NCBI GenBank assembly: GCA_020635535.1
Contig: JACJZP010000001.1
Coordinates: 62,001-126,000 of the forward strand
Origin: Flavobacteriales bacterium
GTDB lineage: Bacteria; Bacteroidota; Bacteroidia; UBA10329
Reading direction: 5' to 3'
Length of the DNA stretch: 64,000 nucleotides
Position numbers and translations under genes: made by a program. Below are positions 1 through 8,780 of the stretch, one piece after another (the stretch's first letter is position 1; every line of letters begins with the position of its first letter). The notes below the pieces were generated by a model. That model worked only from the letters and a program-made list of their open reading frames with translations. It had not been told where the DNA came from and did no database searches.

Positions 1-1
1 T

Positions 2-979
2 TGGGACGACCCAGCACAGGCCGAAGCGTTGATGAAGAAGATCAACGGCAAAAAAGCGTGGACAAAAGCGTTTGCCGAAGCAGAATCGGCACTGGAAGAT
101 CTGGTTGTACTGTTTGAGTTCAACAAGGAAGGCGAAGCCAGCGAAGAAGAGGTTGAAGCCCAGGAAGAGACGTTTACCGAATTGCTCGAAGATCTGGAGT
201 TCCGAAACATGTTGGGCGATGAAGGTGACGAGTTAAGTGCCGTGCTGGAGATCAATTCTGGTGCTGGTGGAACCGAAAGTTGTGACTGGGCCGGAATGCT
301 TATGCGTATGTACATCATGTGGGCCGAGAAAAATGGTTTCAAGGTCACCGAGAATGATATTCAGGAAGATGACATTGCTGGGATACGTTCATGTTCGCTT
401 CAAATTGAGGGAGAATATGCCTATGGTAACCTGAAAGGCGAGAACGGTGTGCATCGATTGGTGCGTATTTCTCCATTCGACAGTAACGCCAGAAGACACA
501 CGTCTTTCGCTTCCGTTTTCGTTTATCCTGTGGTGGATGATTCCATCAATATCGAGATCAATCCAGCAGATATTTCATGGGACACATTCCGATCTGGCGG
601 TGCTGGTGGACAGAACGTTAACAAGGTTGAAACAGGTGTACGCGTTACGCACCATCCGAGTGGTATCATCATCCGAAATACTGAAAGCCGCTCTCAGTTG
701 GCAAACCGAGAAGCTGCCCTGAAACTCCTTAAATCACAGCTTTACGACATTGAACTTCGTAAGCGTTTGGCAAAACGTGCCGAAGTAGAAGGTTCGAAGA
801 TGAAAGTGGAGTTTGGAGCACAGATCAGAAACTACGTTTTCCATCCATATAAATTGGTAAAAGACCTTCGTTCGGGCATTGAAACTTCTGACGTGCAAGG
901 CGTAATGGATGGTGCGCTGAACAAGTTCATCAAAGGGTATCTGCTTCAATTCGGAAACGATAAAAAATCAGAATCATGA
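2..979 (+). CDS. prfB: Peptide chain release factor 2 (RF2), 5'-truncated by window edge
   Basis: The frame is open from base 2, so the N-terminus lies outside the window and about 325 residues are visible. RF2 recognises UGA/UAA stop codons on the ribosome and triggers release of the finished peptide. The stop-codon-reading SPF tripeptide is seen in RISPFDSNARR and the catalytic GGQ in SGGAGGQNVNK. SPF, rather than the PxT motif of RF1, identifies RF2. Many prfB genes carry a programmed +1 frameshift near codon 25; that part is off the window, so autoregulation cannot be judged. The stop overlaps the next start as ATGA, suggesting translational coupling. Confidence 0.97.
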   Translation, partial: WDDPAQAEALMKKINGKKAWTKAFAEAESALEDLVVLFEFNKEGEASEEEVEAQEETFTELLEDLEFRNMLGDEGDELSAVLEINSGAGGTESCDWAGMLMRMYIMWAEKNGFKVTENDIQEDDIAGIRSCSLQIEGEYAYGNLKGENGVHRLVRISPFDSNARRHTSFASVFVYPVVDDSINIEINPADISWDTFRSGGAGGQNVNKVETGVRVTHHPSGIIIRNTESRSQLANREAALKLLKSQLYDIELRKRLAKRAEVEGSKMKVEFGAQIRNYVFHPYKLVKDLRSGIETSDVQGVMDGALNKFIKGYLLQFGNDKKSES

Positions 980-1314
980 AAATCTATCACAACCCTCGGT
1001 GTACCAAATCAAGGCAAACGCTGGAGTTGATCCGTGAGGCTGGAATTGAACCGGAGATCGTTGAGTATCTAACTGACATTCCCACTGAGGCTGAACTGAA
1101 GGAACTCGTGGCAATGCTTGGTATCAAGCCTTACGACTTGCTAAGACGTGGCGAAGCCGATTTCAAAGAGAACTTCAAGGGGAAAGAGCTTTCAGATGAT
1201 GAGTGGATTGCTGCGATGGTGAAATTCCCGAAATTGATTGAGCGACCGATTGTTGTAAAACAAAAGAAGGCCGTCCTTGGACGACCTCCCGAAAACGTTA
1301 AAACGCTTTTATAA
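976..1314 (+). CDS. ArsC/Spx-family thioredoxin-fold protein (arsenate reductase-like)
   Basis: A 112-residue protein starting YHNPRCTKSR, the N-terminal active-site region of the ArsC/YfgD family, with a single Cys at the end of the first strand and an Arg in the segment FPKLIERPIVV near the C-terminus. Family members reduce arsenate with glutaredoxin, but most chromosomal copies of this YfgD-like type have no proven arsenate role. It overlaps the prfB stop by 4 nt and is probably cotranscribed. No arsB, acr3 or arsR gene is near, so an arsenic-resistance role is not supported by context. Confidence 0.85.
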   Translation: MKIYHNPRCTKSRQTLELIREAGIEPEIVEYLTDIPTEAELKELVAMLGIKPYDLLRRGEADFKENFKGKELSDDEWIAAMVKFPKLIERPIVVKQKKAVLGRPPENVKTLL

Positions 1315-1317
1315 GCC

Positions 1318-1482
1318 TTAGTCGCGTGGCGCGATGAAAGCAGCCAGCTTCTCACCCAGTTCTGGGCTGAAACGCTCCATGAAAAGCAACGTTGCCATCA
1401 ATGGAATCCACAGACCCAAGAAGGTCAACATCCAAAACCCAAGAAGCATATACGCGAAAATTACAACGATACCGACTGTCAT
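1318..1482 (-). CDS. Small membrane protein, unknown function
   Basis: A 54-residue protein beginning MTVGIVVIFAYML, with one long or two short hydrophobic segments and an amphipathic tail ending APRD. I chose the ATG at 1482 over a TTG at 1530. A TATTTTCG box (1500-1507) lies 17 nt upstream of the ATG, and the TTG at 1528-1530 falls about 20 nt before that box, where a -33 TTG element is expected. It converges on the ArsC-like gene with 3 nt between stops. Function not recognised. Confidence 0.55.
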   Translation of the reverse strand: MTVGIVVIFAYMLLGFWMLTFLGLWIPLMATLLFMERFSPELGEKLAAFIAPRD

Positions 1483-1499
1483 CTCTCTGAAATTTGTGA

Positions 1500-1507
1500 C
1501 GAAAATA
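1500..1507 (-). promoter_or_regulatory. Candidate -7 box for the small membrane protein
   Basis: TATTTTCG matches the TAnnTTTG/TAnnTTCG pattern seen before many genes here. It lies 17 nt before the ATG and has a TTG about 20 nt upstream. Confidence 0.4.
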
Positions 1508-1583
1508 ATGGTTGCGTCCAATATGGACAAGCAAGACGTTTCTGTTTTTCAACGATTTGACTTTTCGATGTAAAGTGGACGTG

Positions 1584-1591
1584 TACATTTG
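1584..1591 (+). promoter_or_regulatory. Candidate -7 promoter box for fumC
   Basis: TACATTTG fits the Bacteroidota -7 consensus TAnnTTTG exactly and is followed by CGCCC. A TTTG at 1556-1559 lies 24 nt upstream, slightly further than the usual -33 spacing. The fumC ATG is 27 nt downstream. Confidence 0.5.
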
Positions 1592-1618
1592 CGCCCGATT
1601 CAAACGAAAAAATTCATC

Positions 1619-3019
1619 ATGTCAGATTTCAGAATAGAGAAAGACACCATGGGCGAGGTTCAAGTGCCTGCCGATAAATATTGGGGTGCTCAGACCGAGC
1701 GTTCGCGCAACAACTTCAAGATCGGGCCATCGGCCAGCATGCCGCTGGAAGTGATCTACGGATTCGCCTATTTGAAAAAAGCTGCGGCACACACAAATTG
1801 CGAATTGGGTGTTTTGGATGAGAAGAAACGAGACCTGATCTCTGCTGTTTGCGATGAAATTTTGGAAGGAAAACACGATGACCAATTTCCGTTGGTGATC
1901 TGGCAAACAGGCTCTGGAACTCAGAGCAACATGAATGTGAACGAAGTTGTTGCCAACCGTGCACACGTAATCAGTGGTGGCAAACTGGATGATAAGGACA
2001 AGGTTTTGAAAGCGAATGATGACGTGAACAAAAGTCAGTCATCGAACGACACCTACCCAACTGGCATGCACATCGCGTGCTACAAAATGGTTGTGGAAAC
2101 CACCATTCCAGGAGTTGAGATGCTTCGCGATACGCTGAAAAAGAAATCAGTTGAATTCAAGGATGTGGTGAAGATCGGTCGTACGCACCTGATGGATGCT
2201 ACACCTTTGACGCTTGGACAGGAGTTCAGTGGATATGTTTCGCAACTCGATCACGGGTTGAAAGCGTTGAAAAACACGCTTCCGCACCTGAGCGAATTAG
2301 CACTGGGCGGAACTGCTGTTGGAACAGGAATCAACACACCGAAAGGATATGCGGAACTGGTAGCGAAGAAGATTGCTGAGTTCTCAGGTCTTCCGTTTGT
2401 TTCTGCTGAGAACAAATTCGAAGCATTGGCCGCGCACGATGCGTTGGTGGAAACCCATGGAGCTTTGAAGCAGTTGGCCGTTTCGTTGAACAAAATCGCC
2501 AACGACATTAGAATGATGGCTTCTGGTCCACGTTCAGGAATTGGCGAATTGATCATTCCCGCTAACGAACCTGGTTCTTCCATCATGCCAGGAAAAGTGA
2601 ACCCAACGCAGTGCGAAGCGCTCACAATGGTTTGTGCTCAAGTAATGGGAAATGACACTACTGTTACCGTAGCTGGAACGCAAGGACACTACGAGTTGAA
2701 CGTATTCAAACCCGTAATGGCCTACAACGTTCTTCAATCTGCTCGTCTGCTTGGCGATGCATGCGTTTCATTTGATGAGCACTGTGCGCAAGGCATTGAA
2801 CCGAACCACACGCGAATCACTGAATTGGTGAACAACAGCTTGATGTTGGTGACTGCATTGAACACCAAGATCGGATACTACAAAGCCGCTGAAATTGCTG
2901 GGAAAGCCCATGAAGAAGGGACAACACTCAAGCAAGCCGCTTTGGCGTTGGGCTATCTTACCTCGGAAGAATATGATGAGTGGGTTGACCCGAAAAAGAT
3001 GATCGGTAGTTTGGATTAA
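1619..3019 (+). CDS. fumC: Class II fumarate hydratase
   Basis: Interconverts fumarate and malate in the TCA cycle; iron-independent, cytosolic, homotetrameric in this family. The 466-residue length is normal. The superfamily signature GSSIMPGKVNP is present, as are TGSGTQSNMN and GRTHLMDATPLTLGQE, the conserved blocks that build the active site across subunits. The frame extends upstream to 1589, but the ATG at 1619 gives MSDFRIEKDTMGEV, the usual family start, and follows the promoter box. It stands alone between its promoter and a strong terminator. Confidence 0.97.
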   Translation: MSDFRIEKDTMGEVQVPADKYWGAQTERSRNNFKIGPSASMPLEVIYGFAYLKKAAAHTNCELGVLDEKKRDLISAVCDEILEGKHDDQFPLVIWQTGSGTQSNMNVNEVVANRAHVISGGKLDDKDKVLKANDDVNKSQSSNDTYPTGMHIACYKMVVETTIPGVEMLRDTLKKKSVEFKDVVKIGRTHLMDATPLTLGQEFSGYVSQLDHGLKALKNTLPHLSELALGGTAVGTGINTPKGYAELVAKKIAEFSGLPFVSAENKFEALAAHDALVETHGALKQLAVSLNKIANDIRMMASGPRSGIGELIIPANEPGSSIMPGKVNPTQCEALTMVCAQVMGNDTTVTVAGTQGHYELNVFKPVMAYNVLQSARLLGDACVSFDEHCAQGIEPNHTRITELVNNSLMLVTALNTKIGYYKAAEIAGKAHEEGTTLKQAALALGYLTSEEYDEWVDPKKMIGSLD

Positions 3020-3038
3020 ACCCAACCATTAGAATTGT

Positions 3039-3075
3039 AAAAGCCGCGTTTCAGATTGAAACACGGCTTTTTTGT
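3039..3075 (+). terminator. Rho-independent terminator after fumC
   Basis: Inverted repeat AAAGCCGcGTTTCA / TGAAACaCGGCTTT with a short loop, followed by a run of T ending near 3073. It lies 20 nt after the fumC stop. Confidence 0.85.
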
Positions 3076-3085
3076 ATTTTGAAGC

Positions 3086-3355
3086 ATGACCTATTGGGGA
3101 AGCGATAAGAACAATTGGAGTTTCGACAGAGGCCATCGGCAAAAACTATTCGACCGTCTCAAGCGGACTTACAATCCTTCCATTGATGAAGATCAGGCCG
3201 TAGGCAAAAAAGTTGAACTGGAACCGTTTCCCCGAAAGACCAAATTCGACCAAATAGTTCCAATAATTGGAGCGGTGCTAAAACTGGTTGTTTTCTTGCT
3301 GATCTTTTACGCTATGGCCATGATCATCTCGTACGGAAAGTACTGGCCAGAATAG
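3086..3355 (+). CDS. Single-pass membrane protein, unknown
   Basis: 89 residues: a charged N-terminal half with aromatic residues (TYWGSDKNNWSF, RLKRTYNPS) and one C-terminal transmembrane helix around residues 58-82. It follows the fumC terminator by about 10 nt and its stop abuts the convergent manC stop, so it seems to have its own transcript. No family recognised. The reading is supported by ATG start, full use of the space between neighbours and a clear membrane segment. Confidence 0.6.
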   Translation: MTYWGSDKNNWSFDRGHRQKLFDRLKRTYNPSIDEDQAVGKKVELEPFPRKTKFDQIVPIIGAVLKLVVFLLIFYAMAMIISYGKYWPE

Positions 3356-4444
3356 TTAAACGAACTTATCGCCTTTTGTAGCCTTCACATCGTTAACGAT
3401 ACGCTTGATCTGCTGCTCGTCCTGCTGACGGCAAATGAGAAGAATATCATCATTCTCCACCACGATCATATCCTTCATTCCTTGAAGCACCACCAATTTG
3501 TTCTTCGGAACATTGACAATGCAGTTCTTAGAATCGTAGGTCAGCACATTCCTGCCTTGTATTACATGTCCAGCCTCATCTTTGTCTGAGTACGAATACA
3601 ACGAACCCCACGTTCCAAGGTCGCTCCAGCCAATGTCAGCAGCAAGCGTGTAAACGTTCTTGGCCTTTTCCATTACGGCATAATCAATGGAGATGCTCTT
3701 ACACTGCATGTAGGCGGTTTGGATAAATCTCTTCTCTTCACGCGTGTTGTAGAGACCTTCGCCTTCTTGAAACAATTGAAATTCTTCAGGCACGTGTGTT
3801 TCCAAAGCGTTCAATATGCCCTTTACCGACCAAATGAAAATACCTGCATTCCACAGGAATTCACCACTTTTCACCAACTGCTTGGCCATCTCCAGGTCGG
3901 GCTTTTCGGTAAAACTCTTCACCTTGTGAATCCCACCATCACCTTCCTTCTCCTCAAATTGAATGTAGCCGTAACCCGTGTCAGGGCGGGTTGGTGTTAT
4001 TCCCAGCGTAAGCAACGAATCGGTTGAACATGCTTCGGCAAGCGCCTTATTGATGAGGTCTGTGTACTCCTTATCCTTCAGAATCAAATGATCTGAAGGA
4101 GCTACCACCATGCACGCATCTGGATTGATAGCCTTGATGCGGAAAGCCGCATAAGCAATACACGGAGCAGTATTTCTTCTGGATGGCTCTAAAAGGATCT
4201 GTGAAGGACGAATGCCCTTCAACTGCTCCTTTACGAGACCGCGATACTGCGCATTCGTAACGATGTAAATATTCTTGGCTGGAACGACCTTTTTTGACCG
4301 ATCGTAAGTTTGCTGAAGCAGTGACTTTCCCGTTCCAAGTATGTCGAGAAACTGCTTTGGGTGGGGTGTGCGACTCATTGGCCAGAACCGTGAACCGATT
4401 CCTCCAGCCATGATCACCACATAGTGATTGGGGTTCTTTCTCAT
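3356..4444 (-). CDS. manC: Mannose-1-phosphate guanylyltransferase
   Basis: Makes GDP-mannose from mannose-1-phosphate and GTP for surface polysaccharides and glycans. The nucleotidyltransferase signature IMAGGIGSRFWPMSR is at the N-terminus, the family FTEKPD block is in the middle, and DIGWSDLGTW, typical of GMP enzymes, follows. At 362 residues it lacks the C-terminal phosphomannose isomerase domain of the bifunctional enzymes. Its ATG overlaps the aminotransferase stop (TAATG), so it is the last gene of a minus-strand unit. Confidence 0.93.
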   Translation of the reverse strand: MRKNPNHYVVIMAGGIGSRFWPMSRTPHPKQFLDILGTGKSLLQQTYDRSKKVVPAKNIYIVTNAQYRGLVKEQLKGIRPSQILLEPSRRNTAPCIAYAAFRIKAINPDACMVVAPSDHLILKDKEYTDLINKALAEACSTDSLLTLGITPTRPDTGYGYIQFEEKEGDGGIHKVKSFTEKPDLEMAKQLVKSGEFLWNAGIFIWSVKGILNALETHVPEEFQLFQEGEGLYNTREEKRFIQTAYMQCKSISIDYAVMEKAKNVYTLAADIGWSDLGTWGSLYSYSDKDEAGHVIQGRNVLTYDSKNCIVNVPKNKLVVLQGMKDMIVVENDDILLICRQQDEQQIKRIVNDVKATKGDKFV

Positions 4445-5724
4445 TACTTGAATTGGTTGAGCGCGGTGCGAAGATTATCGATCACACCACCGATGGCCTC
4501 AATTCTGAGCGTACCCACCGAGATTCTGAACCATGGGCTTTGTCTGGATGCACCGAAACAATAGAATGGCACAAAACCGACCTTGGCCTCTTTGATCAGG
4601 AACATGGTCACGTCTTCAGCATCTTTTAGCAGATCTCCAGCAGCCGTGGTCTTTCCTATCAGGTCGATCTTCACGGTTAGATACATGGCGCCTTCAGCCT
4701 GAATGGCATCAACCGGATAACCAACTTCGCGAAGCGCAGAGAAACCATTGTAAAGTTTATTCACTCGCTCAGAGATCATGTCGCGATGTTTAGCAATAGT
4801 TGCCTCTACCGCGTTTTCCTGCTTCAGAAATGCCGCTGTGGCAATCTGCTCTGGCTTTGGAGACCAAGCACCAACGTGGCTCAATAAAGCGCGCATCTTG
4901 GCCAGAACCTTAGTTGGACCAAATGCCCAACCCACTCGCACACCTGTGGCAGCAAATGCCTTGGAAATACCATCGATGTAAACCGTGTATTCCCGCATCT
5001 CAGGTCTCAACGAAACCGGATCATAGTGCTTGGATTTGCCCAGCGTAAGCGCCCAATAGATCTGGTCATAAAGCAGATAAAGTGGTTTTTGACCAATTCT
5101 ACGCTTGTTCTCAGCTATTACCAGATCACAAATCTCTTCCAAAGTTTTCTTGGAAAAAGAAGTTCCAGTTGGATTAAGTGGAGAGCAGAGCGCAACCAGC
5201 GCAGCTCCTTCCAAGTGCGGTCTAATGTCATCAGCCGTTGGCAGGAACTTGTTCTCTGCAGTGCATTCTATCTCTACAGGCTTGGCGAAACTGAGGTAAG
5301 TGTAGTGATTGTTGTTCCAGCTTGGAATTGGAAACACAACTTTCTCCCCTTCATTGACCAACGCTCTGTAGGTTGCATAGATCAACGGACGGGCTCCACC
5401 AGAGATCAGAACATCATCTTTAGAGTACTTCAGCCCCTGACGGGCGGAGATGTAACCACTTACCGCTTCGCGAAGCACCTCCATTCCGTTTGCCTGCGGG
5501 TAGTTGGTATGTCCAGCTTCGTAGGCAGCTACTATCTCATTCAACAATCCTTTCGGAAGTGGGTAAATATCAGGGTTGAAATCGCCAATCGTTAGATTGG
5601 TTATTGGCTCACCCTGTGCTATAAGTGCGTTTATCTCGCCCGCGATCTTAATGATCTCTGAACCTACAAGGTTTTCGGCAAGATCGGATACGCTGGGCGC
5701 TTGTTGTGCAATAGACTCTGACAT
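4444..5724 (-). CDS. Class I/II pyridoxal-phosphate aminotransferase
   Basis: A 426-residue fold-type I aminotransferase, aspartate-aminotransferase-like. Visible are GDFNPDIYPLP and the substrate-loop start, SPLNPTGT, YDQIYW with the pyridoxal-phosphate-contacting Asp and Tyr, the Schiff-base lysine in DGISKAFAATGVRVGW, and FRISVG near the C-terminus. The exact amino acid substrate cannot be decided from sequence. The ATG at 5724 is preferred over the upstream in-frame TTG because a TATCTTCG box at 5746-5753 precedes it. Coupled to manC by a 1-nt overlap. Confidence 0.88.
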   Translation of the reverse strand: MSESIAQQAPSVSDLAENLVGSEIIKIAGEINALIAQGEPITNLTIGDFNPDIYPLPKGLLNEIVAAYEAGHTNYPQANGMEVLREAVSGYISARQGLKYSKDDVLISGGARPLIYATYRALVNEGEKVVFPIPSWNNNHYTYLSFAKPVEIECTAENKFLPTADDIRPHLEGAALVALCSPLNPTGTSFSKKTLEEICDLVIAENKRRIGQKPLYLLYDQIYWALTLGKSKHYDPVSLRPEMREYTVYIDGISKAFAATGVRVGWAFGPTKVLAKMRALLSHVGAWSPKPEQIATAAFLKQENAVEATIAKHRDMISERVNKLYNGFSALREVGYPVDAIQAEGAMYLTVKIDLIGKTTAAGDLLKDAEDVTMFLIKEAKVGFVPFYCFGASRQSPWFRISVGTLRIEAIGGVIDNLRTALNQFK

Positions 5725-5745
5725 AAGTGCTTTTGAAAAGGGACG

Positions 5746-5753
5746 CGAAGATA
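5746..5753 (-). promoter_or_regulatory. Candidate -7 box before the aminotransferase
   Basis: TATCTTCG followed by CGTCCC, the same arrangement as before leuS and fumC; 21 nt to the ATG. Suggests that aminotransferase-manC can be transcribed separately from the feo unit. Confidence 0.4.
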
Positions 5754-5774
5754 ACCATTTCCGATCGCACCCGT

Positions 5775-6386
5775 TCAGCACAGCTCCACCTCGGCAATCC
5801 CACTTACCAGATACACTCTTTCGGTGCCTTTTTCAGTACATCGGTAGCGCTTTCGCAACCGTTCTCCTTTGGTAAACATGCGTTTGTTCAAGAGAAAATC
5901 AGCACCCTCGGGGATTTCATCCAGCAGCAAGTGTCCGTTATCCTCGTCATAACCGCGCAGCACGCGCACCAGATCCTGGTCTCGAACGGTGGCAGACTTA
6001 GGGTTCTTCATGTGCTTAACCAATACCTTTAGAACGTCTATCGGAAACACACTTTCGTTTAGAAAAGGGGTCATTTCCTCCTTAAACGCTTGTTTCCATT
6101 CCTTTCCGTGCGGATTGACCTTATTTCTGTGCCGCTCCCATGTAACCAAGTGGGCCATCTCGTGCACAAATGTGATGAGAAACGCATATTGATTCAGCGA
6201 ACCGTTGACCGAAATGCGATGTCCGTTATTTCCCCACGGATGGCGGTAATCGCCAGCTTTGGATTTTCTGTCTCTCGTAATGGTGAGTTGGCAACGGTAC
6301 TTCAGAATCTGCGCTGCCAATGGCTCGGCAGTGCCCTCAGGCACAAACGGTCTTATGGCATTTCTGATACGCTCTTCACGATTCAT
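5775..6386 (-). CDS. SprT-like zinc metallopeptidase-fold protein
   Basis: 203 residues with the zincin motif HEMAH in FVHEMAHLVTW and a downstream NPHGKEWK that matches the third-ligand HGxxW region of SprT/Spartan-type proteins. The C-terminal piece RYRCTEKGTERVYLVSG resembles the short zinc-ribbon-like tail of bacterial SprT homologues but has only one Cys, so that part is probably degenerate. Family members include DNA-protein crosslink proteases; the bacterial role is not established. The ATG lies 3 nt after the feoB stop, so it is in the feo unit. Confidence 0.8.
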   Translation of the reverse strand: MNREERIRNAIRPFVPEGTAEPLAAQILKYRCQLTITRDRKSKAGDYRHPWGNNGHRISVNGSLNQYAFLITFVHEMAHLVTWERHRNKVNPHGKEWKQAFKEEMTPFLNESVFPIDVLKVLVKHMKNPKSATVRDQDLVRVLRGYDEDNGHLLLDEIPEGADFLLNKRMFTKGERLRKRYRCTEKGTERVYLVSGIAEVELC

Positions 6387-6389
6387 GCA

Positions 6390-8285
6390 TCAAAGTAAAC
6401 TCGAAAGCTGATACACCGCAAGACTGCTGATGTAGGCCAATCCGGTCATCATCAGAAACTGGATCATCGGCCATTTCCATGACCCCGTCTCTGTTTTGAC
6501 CACCGCAAGGGTGCTCATGCATTGCATGGCGAAAGCATAAAAAACCAGCAGCGAGAGCCCAAACGGAAGGTCGTACAACGGGTCGGTGGAATTCGGCTTT
6601 GTCTGCAACTGCATTCTATCGCGTATTCTCATTACATCCTCATCTGCCGAACCCACGCTGTAGATCGTAGCCATGGTACCGACAAATACTTCGCGCGCAG
6701 CGAATGATGTGATCAGTGCAATTCCGATCTTCCAATCATAACCGAGTGGCTTGATAACAGGCTCTATGGTCTTTCCGAGAATGCCGATGTATGAATTCTC
6801 GAGCAATTCGGTTTCCTTCAATTGTTCCTTGTTCTCTACCGAGATGGATTCGTACTTCGTTTCGATTTCATCGAATCTGTCTCCTGGTCCGAATGAAGCT
6901 CCCAGCCAAAGCAATACAGAAACGAAAATGATGATCTTGCCTGCATTGGCTACGAACTGAGCCACTTTTCGGAGAATTTCCAAAAGCACATTGGTGAGTT
7001 TGGGCGCACGGTAATCAGGCAATTCCATAATGAAATGGCTCTCTTCTGTATCAGGAACCGTGTGGTTGAGCACAAAAGCCGCTCCCAAAGCCGCAAGAAC
7101 CCCCAAGAGATACAATGCCAAAAGTGTGAGTCCCTGATACCCGACCGGGATGACCAAAGCAATAAGCAGTGCATAGACCGGCAATCGTGCGGAGCAACTC
7201 ATAAATGGAGTGACCATGATGGTGAGCAGCCGCTCCTTTCTATCAGGAATTGTTCTGGCAGCAAGAATGGCAGGAACCGCGCAGGCCACGCCACCAATAA
7301 GAGGGACAATGGATCTTCCCTGTAGCCCGAACTTGCGTAGCCAACGATCGGACATGAAACTTACGCGTGCCATGTAACCGGTCTCCTCCAGCATGGTGAC
7401 GAAAAAGAACAGAAACGCAATCTGCGGAATGAATATGATAACGCCTCCAAGTCCAGCCCAAACACCTTCTATCCAGAGTCTTGAGAGGAATGAATCGGGT
7501 AAGACCGAAGCAAACCACTCAGATGAGGTTGCAAACAGATTTTCAATCCATTCCATTGGAATGGCCGACCAAGAATAAATGCTCTGGAAGATCAAAGCCA
7601 ACAGCCCAATGAAAAACAACAGACCAAAAACCGGATGGGTCAGATAGTCGTCCAGTTTCTGTGAGGCAGAGTGGGCCAGCACCGGTCCATCTGCCTTTGC
7701 CTTTGCCAGAATCTGTTTGATGGTAATATGCCGTTCCTGATTCGGATTCCAACTCACCTTCGGCTTCTTTCCAGAATGCTCAGCTATAGCCCTTTTCAGT
7801 TCCTCCACTCCATTGCCATCTCGTGCTACGGTTTTCACAAGCGGAACATCTAATTGCTCGGATAATGAATTTACATCGAGATCGGGTGAAAGACGGGTCA
7901 GTTGATCGGCCATGTTCATTACCAGTATGGCAGGAATCTGCCTCTCGATGACCTGCAACGCCAAATAAAGACTGGTTTTCAGATGCGATGCGTCAACAAC
8001 CATCAAAACAAGATCCGGGTGATCGGGATTTTGTTCATCGTTAATGGCTTGCGCTGTTACCTCTTCGTCTACAGACCTTGGCTGCAAACTGTAGGTGCCT
8101 GGCAGATCAACTACATCTACCGTTTTTCCTTCTACCTCAAACTGGCCAGATTTCTTCTCTACAGTTATGCCCGGAAAATTGCCCACCTTCTGATGGAGGC
8201 CGGTTAGCTTATTGAAAAGGGATGTTTTGCCGCTGTTAGGATTACCAACCAGTGCTACTTTCAGCCTCCGTTCAACATCTCCCAT
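6390..8285 (-). CDS. feoB: Ferrous iron transporter B
   Basis: Inner-membrane Fe(II) importer with a cytosolic N-terminal G protein. G1 is GNPNSGKTS, G3 is DLPGTYSL, and NMAD serves as G4. From about residue 215 onward there are gate-type membrane segments including the conserved CSARLPVY and AAREVFVGTM blocks. At 631 residues it is shorter than the roughly 770-residue E. coli protein but normal for compact FeoB. It follows feoA by 19 nt. Confidence 0.96.
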   Translation of the reverse strand: MGDVERRLKVALVGNPNSGKTSLFNKLTGLHQKVGNFPGITVEKKSGQFEVEGKTVDVVDLPGTYSLQPRSVDEEVTAQAINDEQNPDHPDLVLMVVDASHLKTSLYLALQVIERQIPAILVMNMADQLTRLSPDLDVNSLSEQLDVPLVKTVARDGNGVEELKRAIAEHSGKKPKVSWNPNQERHITIKQILAKAKADGPVLAHSASQKLDDYLTHPVFGLLFFIGLLALIFQSIYSWSAIPMEWIENLFATSSEWFASVLPDSFLSRLWIEGVWAGLGGVIIFIPQIAFLFFFVTMLEETGYMARVSFMSDRWLRKFGLQGRSIVPLIGGVACAVPAILAARTIPDRKERLLTIMVTPFMSCSARLPVYALLIALVIPVGYQGLTLLALYLLGVLAALGAAFVLNHTVPDTEESHFIMELPDYRAPKLTNVLLEILRKVAQFVANAGKIIIFVSVLLWLGASFGPGDRFDEIETKYESISVENKEQLKETELLENSYIGILGKTIEPVIKPLGYDWKIGIALITSFAAREVFVGTMATIYSVGSADEDVMRIRDRMQLQTKPNSTDPLYDLPFGLSLLVFYAFAMQCMSTLAVVKTETGSWKWPMIQFLMMTGLAYISSLAVYQLSSLL

Positions 8286-8304
8286 CCAAAAAAACCGGAT
8301 TTAG

Positions 8305-8601
8305 CTACACGCCTTCGGGCCGAACAATAATGGCTGATGCCTCTCTTTTTCTGAGACAAAGGAGATGATCGGCAACTCGGATTGCAATAGGATCGCCCAT
8401 GGGAGCAATACGCTCAACTGATAAACGCTCACCAGCTACTACACCACGTTCTGCAAAAAAGCCCGCCAGTTTCTCGTCTGAGAAAGAAGCGACTATGGCC
8501 TGTTGTCCGCGTGTAAGATCTTTTGCTGTCACTGTTAAGAATGATTCTAAACTAAGTTCGAAGATAGCTGGAAAAGATTCTGAAAAATAGACCTGGGTCA
8601 C
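8305..8601 (-). CDS. feoA: FeoA-like SH3-domain protein
   Basis: The C-terminal ~75 residues (LTRGQQAIVASF ... GVVAGERLSVERIAPMGDPIAIRV) are the FeoA SH3-like fold that partners FeoB. Position just before feoB confirms the call. The frame begins with GTG at 8601, directly abutting the stop of the small lipoprotein gene. An internal GTG about 23 codons in would give a FeoA of the usual core length, so the start is not certain. Confidence 0.88.
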   Translation of the reverse strand: MTQVYFSESFPAIFELSLESFLTVTAKDLTRGQQAIVASFSDEKLAGFFAERGVVAGERLSVERIAPMGDPIAIRVADHLLCLRKREASAIIVRPEGV

Positions 8602-8769
8602 TTATACCCTAAATGGGGTATCGGCATTTCTATGGAAATCGGAAGGCATCACCTGCCCGAAATGTGGACAATCGCAATTCTTTCCCTGTCGCTTTCTTCT
8701 GTTAGCGCAAGAAACCATCATTAGTATGAGCAACAGAAATAGGAGATATGACAATAACCGTTTCAACAT
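8602..8769 (-). CDS. Tiny lipoprotein with Cys-rich CDCPHF motif, unknown
   Basis: 55 residues starting MLKRLLSYLLFLLL, a signal peptide ending in the lipobox MVSC, then a basic stretch and KNCDCPHFGQ. The three-residue spaced Cys pair suggests metal or redox chemistry, though nothing is proven. It is the first gene of the unit leading to feoA and feoB, ending exactly where feoA begins. Its ATG is only 3 nt after a TACCTTTG promoter box, so the mRNA may be leaderless. The upstream in-frame extension to 8871 would cross the promoter and the divergent mlaE start and was not used. Confidence 0.65.
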   Translation of the reverse strand: MLKRLLSYLLFLLLILMMVSCANRRKRQGKNCDCPHFGQVMPSDFHRNADTPFRV

Positions 8770-8772
8770 GAA

Positions 8773-8780
8773 CAAAGGTA
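8773..8780 (-). promoter_or_regulatory. Candidate -7 box of the feo unit
   Basis: TACCTTTG, an exact TAnnTTTG match, separated from the ATG by only TTC. It touches one arm of the 10-bp inverted repeat at 8780-8816. Confidence 0.5.

Noticed and set aside
5026..5595. 189-codon open frame on the plus strand inside the aminotransferase gene
   Set aside because: Antisense shadow of a conserved enzyme gene, no recognisable product.
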